Positions 23,801 through 30,962 of a stretch of DNA of 34,980 bases are shown one piece after another. A program made the position numbers and the translations under genes. The notes below the pieces were generated by a model. The model was not told the origin of the DNA. It searched no databases and saw only the letters and a program-made list of their open reading frames with translations. Origin of the DNA: Liolophura sinensis (taxonomy: Eukaryota > Mollusca > Polyplacophora > Chitonida > Chitonidae); NCBI RefSeq assembly GCF_032854445.1, contig NW_027018368.1, positions 1 to 34,980 on the forward strand, written 5' to 3'. Each line of letters opens with the position of its first letter. Within the stretch, counting starts at the first letter, position 1.

Positions 23801-26800
23801 AGTGGGCTGGGGGGTAGTGCTGACCCTGGGGACTGTGGAGTGAGTGGGGTGTGGTGGACAATCTTGGCATGGGCAAGCTTCATGCAGTCCTCTAGCGTTT
23901 GTATGAAAGCATCACATGTGGCACTCAGTAATGAGGTGGCATCATCAAGTTGCTGAAAAACAAACAAGAAATTTGACTGATTTCATTCAATGTGTTTGAC
24001 TGGTGTTTTAAGCCCGATCTCAACAATTCTTGGTAAATGAGCTCAAATTTTGCCCTGGAAAACATCACAAAATATTGCTAATATTGCATCTTGCGATCCA
24101 ACTGAAATCTTCTCAGTACAGTATAATCCTACAGTGTATAAAAACTCTGCGGATGGTTGTGGGTTTTGCTCTCCTCTCACAAATAATACTGGCTGCCCTC
24201 GTATAAGTGAAATACTTTTGAGTATGGCGTACAACACCAACCAAATAAATAAACAAATCCAAAAAGCCCTGAGAACATCTTTTTCGACTAATTTATTTAT
24301 TTATTAGATTAGTGTTTTACGCCATACTCTAGAATATTTCACCTATATTATGGTCAGGATTATGGTTGGAGGAAACCGGGCGGAGCCTGGTGGAAACCCA
24401 CGACCATCCGCAGGTTGCTGGCAGACCTTCCCACGTACGGCTGGAGAGGAAGACAACATGAGCTGGACTTGAACTCACAGTGACCGCACTGGTGAGAGAC
24501 TCCTGGGTCATTGCGCTGCGCTAGCGCTCTAACCGACTGAGCCACGGAGGCCCCCTCTTTCGACTAATAATGATGAATAAAAATATTTCGACCTAAACCA
24601 CAGCCCTAAAACACTAAGATAGATTCAAACATCGGACTTATTCATTTATTTTATTTGTGTTTTATGCTGTACTCAAGAATATTTCACTTATGCGACAATG
24701 GCCATCATTATAGTTGAAGGAAACCCAGTAGAGCCCAGAGAAACCCACAACCATCTGCAGGTTGCTGCGAGACCTTCCCACGTATGGCAGGAGAGAAAGT
24801 CAGCACGAACTCACAGTGACCACATTGGGTAGAGGCTCCTGCATTATTGTGCTACCACTGGGCCACAGAGGGCTCCAAGAACATGTCGGTAATACCTCAA
24901 TATCTGGCGTGTCACTGGCCGTGGCCGCCGTCTTCACTGCGTGCACCCGCTGCATCAACACATCGCAGTACAGTCGCAGCTCAGACTTTTTTGTTCTCAG
25001 GTTGTCAGGTGACAGCTCACCTGGGGATAACAAGAGGGATAAGATGTCTTCTATGTGTATGTCCCAATTTACTGGTATAACAAGACTAACACAATGAACA
25101 GATAACAGCTATTTCAGACCATGGATGAATATCAAATCTGCACCTAGGCTGCTGATATTTGATTGTTCTTTTTGTTCCTCAGGATTGATGTTTCAGGTTA
25201 TAATACAAAAACAAATTCTGTGGCATTTTAGGGTCTTTATGTTCTTTCAACAGGCCAGATCATACTTTTATATTTGTACTGTTCATATAAAGAAGGAGGA
25301 GGTTGGAAAAAGTTTTACCTCTTATAGAAATAAAGCATTTCGTTTTACACACATTTGTACTTCATGGCATACTGAGAGTGTCATGCTGACAATCATGCGA
25401 GTCTATTGGAAATATCAACAGAATCTATCAAGAAAACGACAGAATATCCGTGTAGATTAGGCACTTATTTGAATTCAGCAGCAGGGTCTTCTGTCTATTC
25501 TATCCATAATATCACCTACGTCATATTACCGGACAGAGTAGACAGAAAAAAAATGAAAAATTACCACTTGTAGCAGCTAAGATGGCGAAAGAAATGGTTA
25601 TGAGAAATGATCAATTAGCTTTACAGTTGGATAAAAAAAAAGAGAAAATCCCACTAATTATAAACATGGATATTTCATCTCACATTTTGTCATTTTCTTC
25701 GTTGCAGTGATCTCCCGATTTTACCTGTATCAGCTGGAGGTGTGCCATTGGCTGTACAGGCTTTGGAGCTTCCCAAGGCTACCAACCATTGTTGTCGTTC
25801 TTGTGGTGTGGCTGCCTTCACGTAGAAATGCTGCTCTCCAGGGATGATCAAATCCAGCCTGGTATTGTCAGTTTGATGAACTGTCAGACAAAATGTGAAC
25901 ATGAACAGCAAGTTTGCCAGCTGTGAAACAAAATACTTTCTGAAGGCCACTTAATGAGGTAATACATGTTTTTGAGCACCTTGATGGACTGAATCAGTTA
26001 CAGATTGCTAGTGTAAGCAATTTATACCTGATTTTTTCATGCTTATGACATTATGTACTGATGTGCACATATGCATTGGTTTCATGAGTCGATAATCAGT
26101 TTTATGTTTAACTGCAGTGGCCACCTGTCCACTGCCTGGAATCAAGACCTTAGCGTCATTGATTGGGGATCCCTTTAGACTACTTCCTGCCTGACACAAT
26201 ATGGTCTAATAATTCTCAATGTATTTATTTATTTATTTATTTGATTGGTGTTTTACCCCGTACTCAAGAATATTTCATTTATACGAAGGCGGCCAGCATT
26301 ATGGTGGGTGGAAACCGGGCACAGCCCGGGGGAAACCCACGACCATCCGCAGTTTACTGACAGACTTTCCCACTTACGGCCCTAGAGGAAGCCAGCATGA
26401 GCTGGACTTGAACTCACAGCGACCGCATTGTTAAGAGGCTCTTGGGTCACTACGCTGCCCTAGCGTGCTAACCGACTGAGCCACGGAGGCCCCCTTCTCA
26501 ATGTATATGGTGTTCTTATCAAACATCAATGAAGTACACAAGCACCGTACCACCACAGAAGAAAACAGTGTGTTCTACTGTGATTCAGACCGTTTTTGTA
26601 GCTAATCCCCAGGACAGTTACTGACGTCAGATCTTCCTCCTTCATGACGACACATTAAAAACTGTCACAAACTGAAACACTGACACATTATAGATGCGCT
26701 CCATTTTGACATAACAATGGCTTCTCACTTGTGCAACTTAAGGGATTTTAAATTCTGCAACATTCCCCGTTCACAACTTCATTTGTTTTGTCGGGCTTTA

Positions 26801-29433
26801 AACATCACTTTGAAACTATTAGCATTGCTGTGATGTTTACATGTACATGTATACTGGTTATACCACTGTTTATACCGCAGAATTCCATGTTGAACATACT
26901 AGACATAATACAATGACACCATCATGTCAAGCAATGTTTGACACATCCCTCAAGGTGCACTATTGGCATTTCTCGGCCAGATAGACCACTTGACTCGCCA
27001 TTTCTCATATACAGTCTATGCCCCAATATTACAGGTAATGCGTGAAAAGTCAGTAGTGCACCTATCTCATACTGATATCCATGCAAGCACTGATTAAACT
27101 GCCAAGTCAAAACTGGTGGATTGGCCAGACCTAGGATTGAACTCAGCCTCGTTGTTTCGTAATGATACTCTCCTCACAGTGGATGTGCCACTGTCTACAC
27201 TCTCTCTACATCACTTCACCTCAACCAAGCTCAACCATCTGAGCCTGTGTGGTGCATTTAGGGTTGCTTAGGCTTAGCCTCAGCACGTGTGTCATTGGGC
27301 GGAACTATTTAATCAACATTCAGCAAATAAGATAGTTTCAAGTGTTTGCTACATTATTACAAATCGTTTTTTAGATAACAAGAATGCATGTGTATGAAGT
27401 ACATGCATTATTATCACAGAAGGTATAAACAGAGTTTTTGCGTTTTCTGACATCAATACCTGCCTCATCACCTTGACCCTTTGCTGTGGCCTTGGCCTTG
27501 TTCAAGATTTCTGTACAAATTTTGTTAGTGGCAGCAGCAATGTAAATCGAGTGCACAGAGTGTCGTATCTGCTGTAAGGAATATGCAGCAGCTACTGTGA
27601 TTGGTCTGAAAAATCATCCATGACTAAGTCACTCATTTCACCTAATTTTGTGGGCTCAGTTTTCGTGTTTTCACATTTGTTTGTTTATTAACTCCACTTC
27701 AGCAACATTACTACCATATCGTGGGGAAAAAAAAAAGATGGGCTGACATCCTATTAGGAAAACGTCATTTTCAACACATGCTACACGTATATGTATTAGC
27801 TAGATGACCCCCGTGAGAAATCAATTACATGTAATTTCAAAACTGCGGAAAAATCTGACTTCTTTTAAAGCCATTTTTGTGCATCACTTATAAGCCACCC
27901 AAGTACAGCTATACACATTTATCAAGTGTCACATTTTGGCATCAAATGTATCATTTAAAGTCCTTTAAATGTTCTTATGAAAGTCCATTATTTTTATATC
28001 AAACTTCAAGTGAAATACAGTATTAAAATTCACATTTAAAAATTTACTCAGTATATGTGCATTCAAGAAGACTTTTTTGAATGAACTGGTGAAAGCACTA
28101 GAAGACTACTGCTTCATTACAAATCCAGACAGTCAAAGTGGTAAAAAAAAATGTAGTAGTGAGACACTTGCCAAAAGTTAGCCGCTAAAGAGTTTTGTGT
28201 CATCTTGCACACAGGCCCTATGTTTAGTGAATGGCTCATGTTAAAAGATGACACCAGACTAATCTACCACATTAATGTTTTACCACTTCAAACAATATTC
28301 ACAAGTAGCTTACCAACAACATCACAGACTGTCATTTTGATTGAACCTTTACATCCGCTGTTGACATCCTCCTGTGATTTGTAATATGACAGTATACCAT
28401 CATCCAATACGAACCATCGTGGCTGCCAACCTGAAGTACAGAATTATACAACATACAAATTTATATAACAGCATTTACTTGTATCATTTGTAATACATGT
28501 ACAAGCATCATAAAACATGATAGTATCATCTAATACAAACCTAAGGTGTTAAATTATACAGCATAAATTATTATACCTAATAGAGTGATTCTTAGCTTCT
28601 ATTAATTTGTCAATACATGGTTACATGATATTCCACAAAACATGATCTACACCAACAACGTGCTCGGGCAAAGCCATGAAACCAATGTCACACTTACAGG
28701 GTAATACCTTATGACTCACAATCACAAAGTACTAGCAATGAATCTTGTGCTTATATCCAACAATCGTGAGCATTTATTCTAGTGCAGTTTATGTGCTCGG
28801 GTGGCAAACAAAGGGATGACAGCTAGCTGCACCATGAATGTACAAATTCAGAGATTTTTGGATGTTTTTGTGAGTTTTGTTTTTGGCTGAGCACTAAGCA
28901 AGTCAGCAACGTCTACCATTCTTAAAGACATAGTATGACATGGCCCAGGTTTGATCCCAGGTAAAAGAACCAAAGATGACACCGGTTTTGGACCGCAGTC
29001 ATGGTTTAGAGAGGCCTTATCAGACATGGCGTGAATCGGTGTATGGTTTACCATTGGTTGCCCCTGTGATTACGATGCTCCGTCAGCCCAGTATAAAGAG
29101 AGTTGAAGAAAAACGAGAGAGGGCCATATGGACAGAAGTTGGTCTGTATTGAATAAAACGGTGTTGTACTTGTTGCATGTCACATTAATTTTTGTTCTCA
29201 TTCCATTTCCTGGTCCAACCAGGATTCTCAACTGTCTTTCTCAATGCGTTTTTTATTTTGTTTTTCTCAGTCAGCGGGCGGTTCGTTTATAACGTGCTGT
29301 CAGTGGAATGTAGGAACCGTCTACATAATTACTGCTTAAAAGAATAAAATTTCATCACCGAGAAGGTAAGAAAAATCATGCTCGTTGCCAAACCTGAGAA
29401 GTAATTCGTCCATTTCCACAAGGTACCTTCCAT
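11620..29433 (-). CDS. PLEKHA8: FAPP2-type PH + GLTP glycolipid transfer protein, 12-exon gene
   Basis: Coding join on the minus strand, in transcript order: 29433-29394, 28430-28314, 25880-25725, 25020-24896, 23952-23782, 18270-18230, 17242-16985, 16509-16424, 15667-15609, 14564-14434, 13543-13411, 11817-11620. Every intron is GT-AG and all phases agree, giving 504 codons plus stop, close to the roughly 520 aa of vertebrate FAPP2. Residues 1 to about 95 form a PH domain with K7, W8 and R18, the known PI4P-contact and membrane-wedge positions. About 303-504 form a GLTP domain with D345, N349, K352, W392 and H430, which match the family's sugar-headgroup site. Known family role: moving glucosylceramide at the trans-Golgi, recruited by PI4P and ARF1. 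Oddity: codon 254 (linker, exon 7) is TAA here. Identity is from recalled family sequence, not a search; the PH-linker-GLTP order leaves little alternative. Confidence 0.95.
12080..12185 (-). mobile_element. Worn SINE fragment in intron 11
   Basis: Contains GGGAGGAGATGGGGCAAGG and AAACCACGACCGTCCGCAGG, matching the middle of the SINE copies at 24293 and 26224 in the same orientation. No tRNA head or tail remains. Confidence 0.6.
12238..12677. repeat. 21-bp minisatellite, about 21 copies, in FAPP2 intron 11
   Basis: The unit GTGGTGAAGTATATAGGAGA plus A has variants ATTGG, GTAGG and GTGATG. These recur in ordered groups, indicating higher-order duplication. Twenty-one bases equal seven codons, so open frames reading VKYIGEV or SGEVYRR repeats are artefacts. 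The array starts directly after a SINE fragment. Confidence 0.95.
12885..13195 (+). mobile_element. Two worn plus-strand SINE fragments in intron 11
   Basis: The 12895-13015 and 13018-13190 segments each run through the SINE body, for example GTTCGAGTCCGGATCATGCT with a B-box-like start, and end near GAGTACGGCATCAAACAC or GAATACGGTGTGAAACACA. The second ends in a short AT-rich tail. Both are strongly diverged. Confidence 0.6.
13411..13543 (-). CDS. PLEKHA8: FAPP2 exon 11 (GLTP domain, H430)
   Basis: Acceptor TTTGTCAG ends at 13544; donor GTGAGT starts at 13410. It encodes [20 protein letters not shown], then [21 protein letters not shown]430 of YHSW is the conserved GLTP histidine (His140 equivalent). 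The acceptor and the first 13 exon bases are the first unit of a 41-bp tandem array that extends into the upstream intron. Confidence 0.96.
13531..13885. repeat. 41-bp array built from the exon 11 splice acceptor
   Basis: Nine units at 41-bp spacing, each including (plus strand) AACTCCAATGACATGACAAA and ATGATGAACAGTTGCAAGTT. The unit at the exon edge contains the real acceptor and the first bases of exon 11, so exon sequence is part of the repeat. Units with equivalent positions at 13543, 13748 and 13871 keep the minus-strand CAG; the other six read CATG. Confidence 0.9.
14213..14375 (-). mobile_element. SINE body, tRNA head missing, in intron 10
   Basis: The TTTATTAATTTATTTGACTG tail is followed by the standard body up to CCATCCGCAGGTTGCTGCAG, then the match stops. 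The copy lacks its tRNA-derived 5' end, consistent with 5' truncation or decay. Confidence 0.85.
14434..14564 (-). CDS. PLEKHA8: FAPP2 exon 10 (GLTP domain, W392)
   Basis: Acceptor GTTCAG ends at 14565; donor GTAGGA starts at 14433. It has 43 codons starting [20 protein letters not shown] and ending VALLWMK plus AG. W392 in LLWMKR matches Trp96 of GLTP, which stacks on the headgroup sugar. Confidence 0.95.
15045..15185 (-). mobile_element. Dispersed repeat, family with (CACT)n-type tail, minus copy
   Basis: The reverse complement contains CAGTGAGGCAGCACTATAGA and ends GTGGCATTAAACCCCAA. This corresponds to GAGTGAAGCAGCACTAGATA and TACGACGTTAACTCC in the copy near 32515. The short ORF here is part of the repeat. 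Confidence 0.6.
15304..15464 (-). mobile_element. SINE with an internal deletion, in intron 9
   Basis: The tail-side body (CACTATACTCAAGAAGGTTT) jumps from TGTGGGAGGAAATTGG directly to AACTCACAGCCACTGCATTG and the tRNA head ending CCACAGAGGCCCCC. About 80-100 bases of body are missing compared with the copies at 24293 and 26224. Confidence 0.8.
15609..15667 (-). CDS. PLEKHA8: FAPP2 exon 9 (GLTP headgroup site)
   Basis: Acceptor TTTTCCAG ends at 15668; donor GTAAGT starts at 15608. It reads [20 protein letters not shown]345 and N349 correspond to Asp48 and Asn52 of human GLTP, which bind the sugar headgroup; the following Lys (K352, Lys55 equivalent) is the first codon of exon 10. Confidence 0.96.
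15838..16027 (-). mobile_element. MITE-like element, family A, minus orientation
   Basis: The reverse complement starts TACTGTAATTCTTAA and ends GTGTGAGGAATTTGGGT, and shares AAATTGCACTGAGAGTTGCT with the copy at 17402. It lies inside FAPP2 intron 8, between exons 8 and 9. Confidence 0.7.
16424..16509 (-). CDS. PLEKHA8: FAPP2 exon 8 (start of GLTP domain)
   Basis: Acceptor TTGTCAG ends at 16510; donor GTGAGA starts at 16423. It encodes [19 protein letters not shown] and then SCQSLVPLF, matching FSDIELLEDSGIPTEAFL-type sequence at the N-terminus of the FAPP2 GLTP domain. The last base makes an Asp codon with exon 9. Confidence 0.94.
16615..16940. mobile_element. Degenerate SINE-like fragments in intron 7
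   Basis: The 16660-16735 part resembles the minus-strand SINE tail half (GCCATACTCAAGAGTTTCTC). The 16840-16935 part resembles a plus-strand SINE 3' end (GAATTCTTGAATAAGGCATT before AAAGAAATAAAT). Both are weak matches read by eye. Confidence 0.4.
16985..17242 (-). CDS. PLEKHA8: FAPP2 exon 7 (linker; contains an in-frame TAA)
   Basis: Acceptor TTGCAG ends at 17243; donor GT at 16984-16983. The frame set by exon 6 begins [20 protein letters not shown] and ends with [10 protein letters not shown], matching the IPTFFSTMNTS segment just before the GLTP domain of human FAPP2. Both ends are therefore in the same frame. Codon 254 (17133-17131) is TAA. An alternative frame across 17135-17060 reads acidic linker-like sequence, so a compensating pair of base-level errors is also possible. 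Confidence 0.85.
17131..17133 (-). other. In-frame TAA stop in the FAPP2 linker
   Basis: The TAA is codon 254 of the reconstructed reading frame, after ...SQQPSPNPP. It is the only internal stop in 504 codons. It separates the PH module from an otherwise intact GLTP module. It may be a substitution or indel error in the assembly, an allele, or a real truncation. Confidence 0.8.
17402..17595 (+). mobile_element. MITE-like element, family A, in intron 6
   Basis: It begins TACTGTAATTCTTCAACCC and ends TTTGAGGAATTAGGGTGGATA. The body shares CTTTTGTGAAGCACTG and AAATTGCACTGAAAGTTGCT with the other copies. It is the cleanest member, about 194 bp, with TA at both edges. Confidence 0.78.
18090..18185 (+). 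mobile_element. SINE 3' end with (AAAT)n tail
   Basis: GGAATATTCTTGAGTACTGT then CAAAACACC and a run of about 11 AAAT units (18138-18185) match the 3' terminus of the SINE family. Only the last 50 bases of body remain. It is 45 bases from FAPP2 exon 6, within intron 6. Confidence 0.7.
18230..18270 (-). CDS. PLEKHA8: FAPP2 exon 6 (41-bp Ser-rich micro-exon)
   Basis: A 41-bp exon between acceptor CTATTTCCAG (18280-18271) and donor GTCAGA (from 18229). It reads [13 protein letters not shown] plus two bases. It resembles the RSVSHPG..SSER segment after the helical region of FAPP1, and its 0-to-2 phase links exon 5 to exon 7 exactly. Its short length and poor conservation make it less certain than the domain exons. 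Confidence 0.75.
18369..19247. repeat. 25-bp minisatellite, about 35 copies, in FAPP2 intron 5
   Basis: The unit is CTACATTCCATTCTGTGTAG plus CTACC, with GTAGCTAC forming an 8-bp palindrome in most units. Variants (CATCC, GCATT, CCGTAC) recur in blocks: the run near 18450-18560 is repeated near 18600-18700. Confidence 0.96.
19386..23432. repeat. 60-bp satellite array, about 67 copies, in FAPP2 intron 5
   Basis: The 60-bp unit contains GAGATATGTGTTAGTGTGTC, ATGAATCCAGATTCAAAAGC and ACACATTCAGTTGTACTAAC. Sixty bases equal 20 codons, so plus-strand frames reading [20 protein letters not shown] repeats stay open for up to 199 codons. Frequent 1- to 4-base length changes (AGCACATTC, GAGATGTG) break them, arguing against coding function. 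The array ends about 350 bases from exon 5. Confidence 0.97.
23433..23781. other. Intron 5 remainder with a stray 60-bp unit fragment
   Basis: AAAGCACACATTCAGAG at 23530-23546 is a short orphan piece of the 60-bp unit outside the array. No other feature was seen before exon 5. Confidence 0.5.
23782..23952 (-). CDS. PLEKHA8: FAPP2 exon 5 (helix and start of Pro/Ser linker)
   Basis: Acceptor TTTTTCAG ends at 23953; donor GTAAGC starts at 23781. It has 57 in-phase codons (147-203), including [19 protein letters not shown], which corresponds to the SLLSATCNTF-type helix of FAPP1. A Pro-rich stretch follows and the exon ends RVSHKK. The downstream intron (23781-18271) carries both large intronic arrays. 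Confidence 0.95.
24135..24258 (+). mobile_element. Plus-strand SINE 3' half in intron 4
   Basis: CTCTGCGGATGGTTGTGGGT through GAGTATGGCGTACAACACCA and an AAATAAATAAAC tail match the 3' half of the SINE. It lies head-to-head with the minus-strand copy that begins at 24293. Confidence 0.75.
24293..24557 (-). mobile_element. Full-length tRNA-derived SINE with target-site duplication
   Basis: On the minus strand it begins GGGGGCCTCCGTGGCTCAGT. The Pol III A box TGGCTCAGTCGG lies at 24544-24533 and the B box GAGTTCAAGTCC at 24476-24465. A conserved body and a short (AAAT)n tail follow. TTTCGACTAAT flanks it at 24282-24292 and 24558-24568, a perfect 11-bp target-site duplication. It is in the same orientation as FAPP2, in intron 4. 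Confidence 0.93.
24640..24877 (-). mobile_element. Diverged SINE abutting FAPP2 exon 4
   Basis: The TTATTTTATTTGTGTTTTAT tail, body and worn head ending CCACAGAGGGCTCC can be followed throughout, with about 20 bases between the head and the exon 4 donor. Divergence indicates an older insertion than the copies at 24293 and 26224. Confidence 0.85.
24896..25020 (-). CDS. PLEKHA8: FAPP2 exon 4 (post-PH helix)
   Basis: Acceptor CAG at 25023-25021, donor GT at 24895-24894. It encodes residues 105-146, including [19 protein letters not shown], the conserved helix that follows the PH domain in FAPP proteins. A worn SINE head (to about 24876) lies only some 20 bp beyond the donor, inside intron 4. 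Confidence 0.95.
25021..25724. other. FAPP2 intron 3, no other gene seen
   Basis: A plus-strand open frame at 25125-25460 shows no recognised motif. The intron is otherwise ordinary AT-rich sequence. Confidence 0.5.
25725..25880 (-). CDS. PLEKHA8: FAPP2 exon 3 (PH domain C-terminal half)
   Basis: Acceptor CAG at 25883-25881, donor GT at 25724-25723. It encodes residues 53-104, including [19 protein letters not shown] and the C-terminal PH helix [15 protein letters not shown]. This block is nearly identical to the vertebrate FAPP1/FAPP2 sequence I recall and is the strongest single match in the window. The last base joins exon 4 to make a Gly codon. Confidence 0.97.
26125..26186 (-). CDS. Candidate exon Y of an unrecognised protein inside FAPP2 intron 2
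   Basis: It follows tandem acceptors CAGGCAG (26193-26187) and ends at donor GT (26124-26123). The frame reads [20 protein letters not shown]. Its two leading bases complete the codon left by candidate exon X, giving a continuous frame. The phase does not fit FAPP2 exon 3. No family is recognised. Confidence 0.35.
26224..26494 (-). mobile_element. Full-length tRNA-derived SINE with target-site duplication
   Basis: Minus orientation: tRNA-like head (GGGGGCCTCCGTGGCTCAGT), B box GAGTTCAAGTCC, conserved body and a (TTTA)n-complement tail. TTCTCAATGTA occurs at 26213-26223 and 26495-26505, a perfect 11-bp duplication. This and the 24293 copy look young. Confidence 0.94.
26506..27459. other. FAPP2 intron 2, no clear feature
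   Basis: Ordinary intronic DNA. A TGACGTCA palindrome occurs at 26622-26629. About 27110-27250 has higher GC and may be an old repeat, but no family could be assigned. Confidence 0.45.
27460..27605 (-). CDS. Candidate exon X of an unrecognised protein inside FAPP2 intron 2
   Basis: Acceptor TTTTTCAG ends at 27606; donor GTATTG starts at 27459. The frame [20 protein letters not shown], then [20 protein letters not shown], then AKGQGDEA has 48 codons without a stop and looks like an amphipathic helical protein. In the frame required by FAPP2 exon 2 it meets a stop after four codons, so it is not a FAPP2 cassette exon. It joins candidate exon Y in phase. It could be a nested gene or a gene remnant. 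Confidence 0.4.
27606..28313. other. FAPP2 intron 2, distal part
   Basis: AT-rich sequence. A plus-strand open segment (about 28050-28140, reading [20 protein letters not shown]) is followed by GTAAAA but lacks a good acceptor, so it is not called. Confidence 0.4.
28314..28430 (-). CDS. PLEKHA8: FAPP2 exon 2 (PH domain)
   Basis: Acceptor CAG at 28433-28431, donor GT at 28313-28312. It encodes residues 14-52, beginning [17 protein letters not shown] and ending near KMTVCDVV. R18 of WQPRW is the conserved PI4P-contact arginine. The exon begins by completing a Gly codon left by exon 1 and ends with one base of a Val codon, so the phases match both neighbours. Confidence 0.95.
28431..29393. other. 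FAPP2 intron 1
   Basis: No gene recognised. About 28865-29070 has mixed composition and may contain an old dispersed repeat that I cannot assign. Confidence 0.45.
29394..29433 (-). CDS. PLEKHA8: FAPP2 coding exon 1 (start codon, PH strand 1)
   Basis: Reads [13 protein letters not shown] plus one base of the next codon, followed by donor GT at 29393-29392. This matches the invariant FAPP N-terminus, including K7 and the W8-T9-N10-Y11 membrane wedge. The ATG at 29433-29431 has A at -3 and G at +4, a good context. The longer open frame covering this stretch (29569-29336) is a shadow in another frame. The 5' UTR and transcription start cannot be placed from sequence alone. Confidence 0.93.
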
Positions 29434-30014
29434 GTTTGTTATGATCAACGTCAACATACAAAGCTAGCATCACAGCGAGAGATGCGTACTTTTCACACTT
29501 CCGGTTTTTCACTTTCGTATCCAGCTGTAAAGCGTCTTTGTTTACATTGAAGTTGTATATGACATGCATGAGATTAAAGACTTGACTGTCATGTTATCGA
29601 GAGTAAGGTGATATAACTGATTTCAGGCCTAAAACTGCCTCGCACACTCTCACCGTTTTTTATTTACTCATTATTGTTTTCACCACAGAACGTGTGTCGT
29701 CTTCATGCTTTTGTTCTTAATATCTAATTTTGCGAGAAGAAATTTGACTCGAAAATAAAGGAGATTTGTAGGTAGATTCTTTGAAGATGCTGTCAGTTTT
29801 AAAAATATCATAAATATTAAAACGATACATATGCCATGATGTATGATAGCTATATGTAAAAGAATAAATGACGAAGACGCGAGTTGCTTCAGAGAAATAT
29901 CCAAATTGACCACAAAATATGCACATACATGTTCGGTTTCGAAAAAATTGGGGAATACAAAACAAACCGGAAACAAGTTACTCTGTCAGACTTGTTCATG
30001 AAAATACAAAATAG

Positions 30015-30056
30015 TTAAATAAATAGGTAAATAAATAAATAAATAAATAAATAAAA
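30015..30056. repeat. (AAAT)n microsatellite
   Basis: About ten AAAT units with one interruption (AAATAGGTAAAT). No SINE body adjoins it on either side. Confidence 0.9.
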
Positions 30057-30222
30057 GTCTTGCTTAAATCACGGCGTTTGCACCGTGATTGTCCTTAAAC
30101 AGGGGAGAGAACTGTTATCAAATTCACTTTTTGCTTCATCCGTCAAAGTTGACCGCTTTCATCATAAACTTAACAAAAACCTTAAATTTCCAGTGGACAC
30201 AATTTTTTGGTTTAGTAGTCAG

Positions 30223-30453
30223 TTAGAGATACTTGGCGGGTTTAGTCACAACTGCTCGCGAAACGTTGTTTCTTGCTAAACAGAATCTGTGTCTCCTTTC
30301 GCCATCGTTTGGGTAAATTATTATTACTTTGGGTAAATCGCCGAACGTCATAGCAGAGGCCGTGGTCATTGAAGAGGGTCCAATTTTCGCGAGTATTATT
30401 GTGACAGCTGAAAAGCCACACCACCCGCAAAGCGATGTAAAAATGAGTGCCAT
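30223..30453 (-). CDS. Possible short ORF or first exon, unrecognised
   Basis: A 76-codon frame starting MALIFTSLCGWCGFSAVTII, a hydrophobic start like a signal peptide or membrane segment. A donor-like GTAATA follows FGDLPK at about 30333, so only the first 40 codons may be coding. It lies 1 kb upstream of FAPP2 on the same strand. No family recognised. Confidence 0.25.
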   Translation of the reverse strand: MALIFTSLCGWCGFSAVTIILAKIGPSSMTTASAMTFGDLPKVIIIYPNDGERRHRFCLARNNVSRAVVTKPAKYL

Positions 30454-30923
30454 AAGAACTTTACTTTAATGGCTGTTTTTAAGGAAAAGACCTGAATAGT
30501 GAAATGCTAGAATTGTCTCATCGTGTTAGTTTTTGTCTGACGTTAACTTGTTCAACCCACTAGGGCTAAGTGCAACAGTACTGATGATCGCCCTAGTAAG
30601 CAAAGGGAGGTAAACAGAAGTGTTTGAAAAAACTGGAGAGAAATTGCTAAATCTTACAAAAATCCGATTCCATAAAATATCACGGAATAAAATTTGTGCT
30701 CAGTTAAATAGAAAAAGAAACGAGAACATAAATCGAAATATAACCAAGATGAAAACCAGACTACAAATAATTATTTGGCCAGGGAGAAACGTAACTCTTC
30801 CAGGTAGGATTTTACTGAGTAAAGGTGAAGGAATATCGAGATTCGTTCACATTGCTGTATGATTTTATTGCACATTTTGGTGTCCTGCGCGTATGGTATT
30901 GTGTTTACAATAGGCCTATAGTG

Positions 30924-30962
30924 TGACGTCATTGTACACAGTATACGTCATTCTATGACGTA
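30924..30962. promoter_or_regulatory. Cluster of CRE-like sites
   Basis: A full palindromic TGACGTCA (30924-30931) is followed by TACGTCA (30944-30950) and TGACGTA (30956-30962). These match CREB/ATF-type binding sites. The cluster lies 1.5 kb upstream of the FAPP2 start, and its target gene is unknown. Confidence 0.35.

Noticed and set aside
24465-24557. A tRNA gene on the minus strand
   Set aside because: A and B boxes are present, but they are the head of a SINE that continues into the repeat body and has a target-site duplication. No complete cloverleaf is needed to explain it.
27460-27605. Candidate exon X as an alternative FAPP2 exon
   Set aside because: Read in the phase left by FAPP2 exon 2 it hits a stop after four codons, so it cannot extend the FAPP2 frame.
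28050-28140. Plus-strand exon-like segment [20 protein letters not shown] followed by GTAAAA
   Set aside because: It has no convincing acceptor or partner exon and lies antisense within FAPP2 intron 2.
29336-29569. 77-codon minus-strand frame covering FAPP2 exon 1
   Set aside because: The [12 protein letters not shown] start of FAPP2 is in a different frame of the same bases, so this frame is a shadow.
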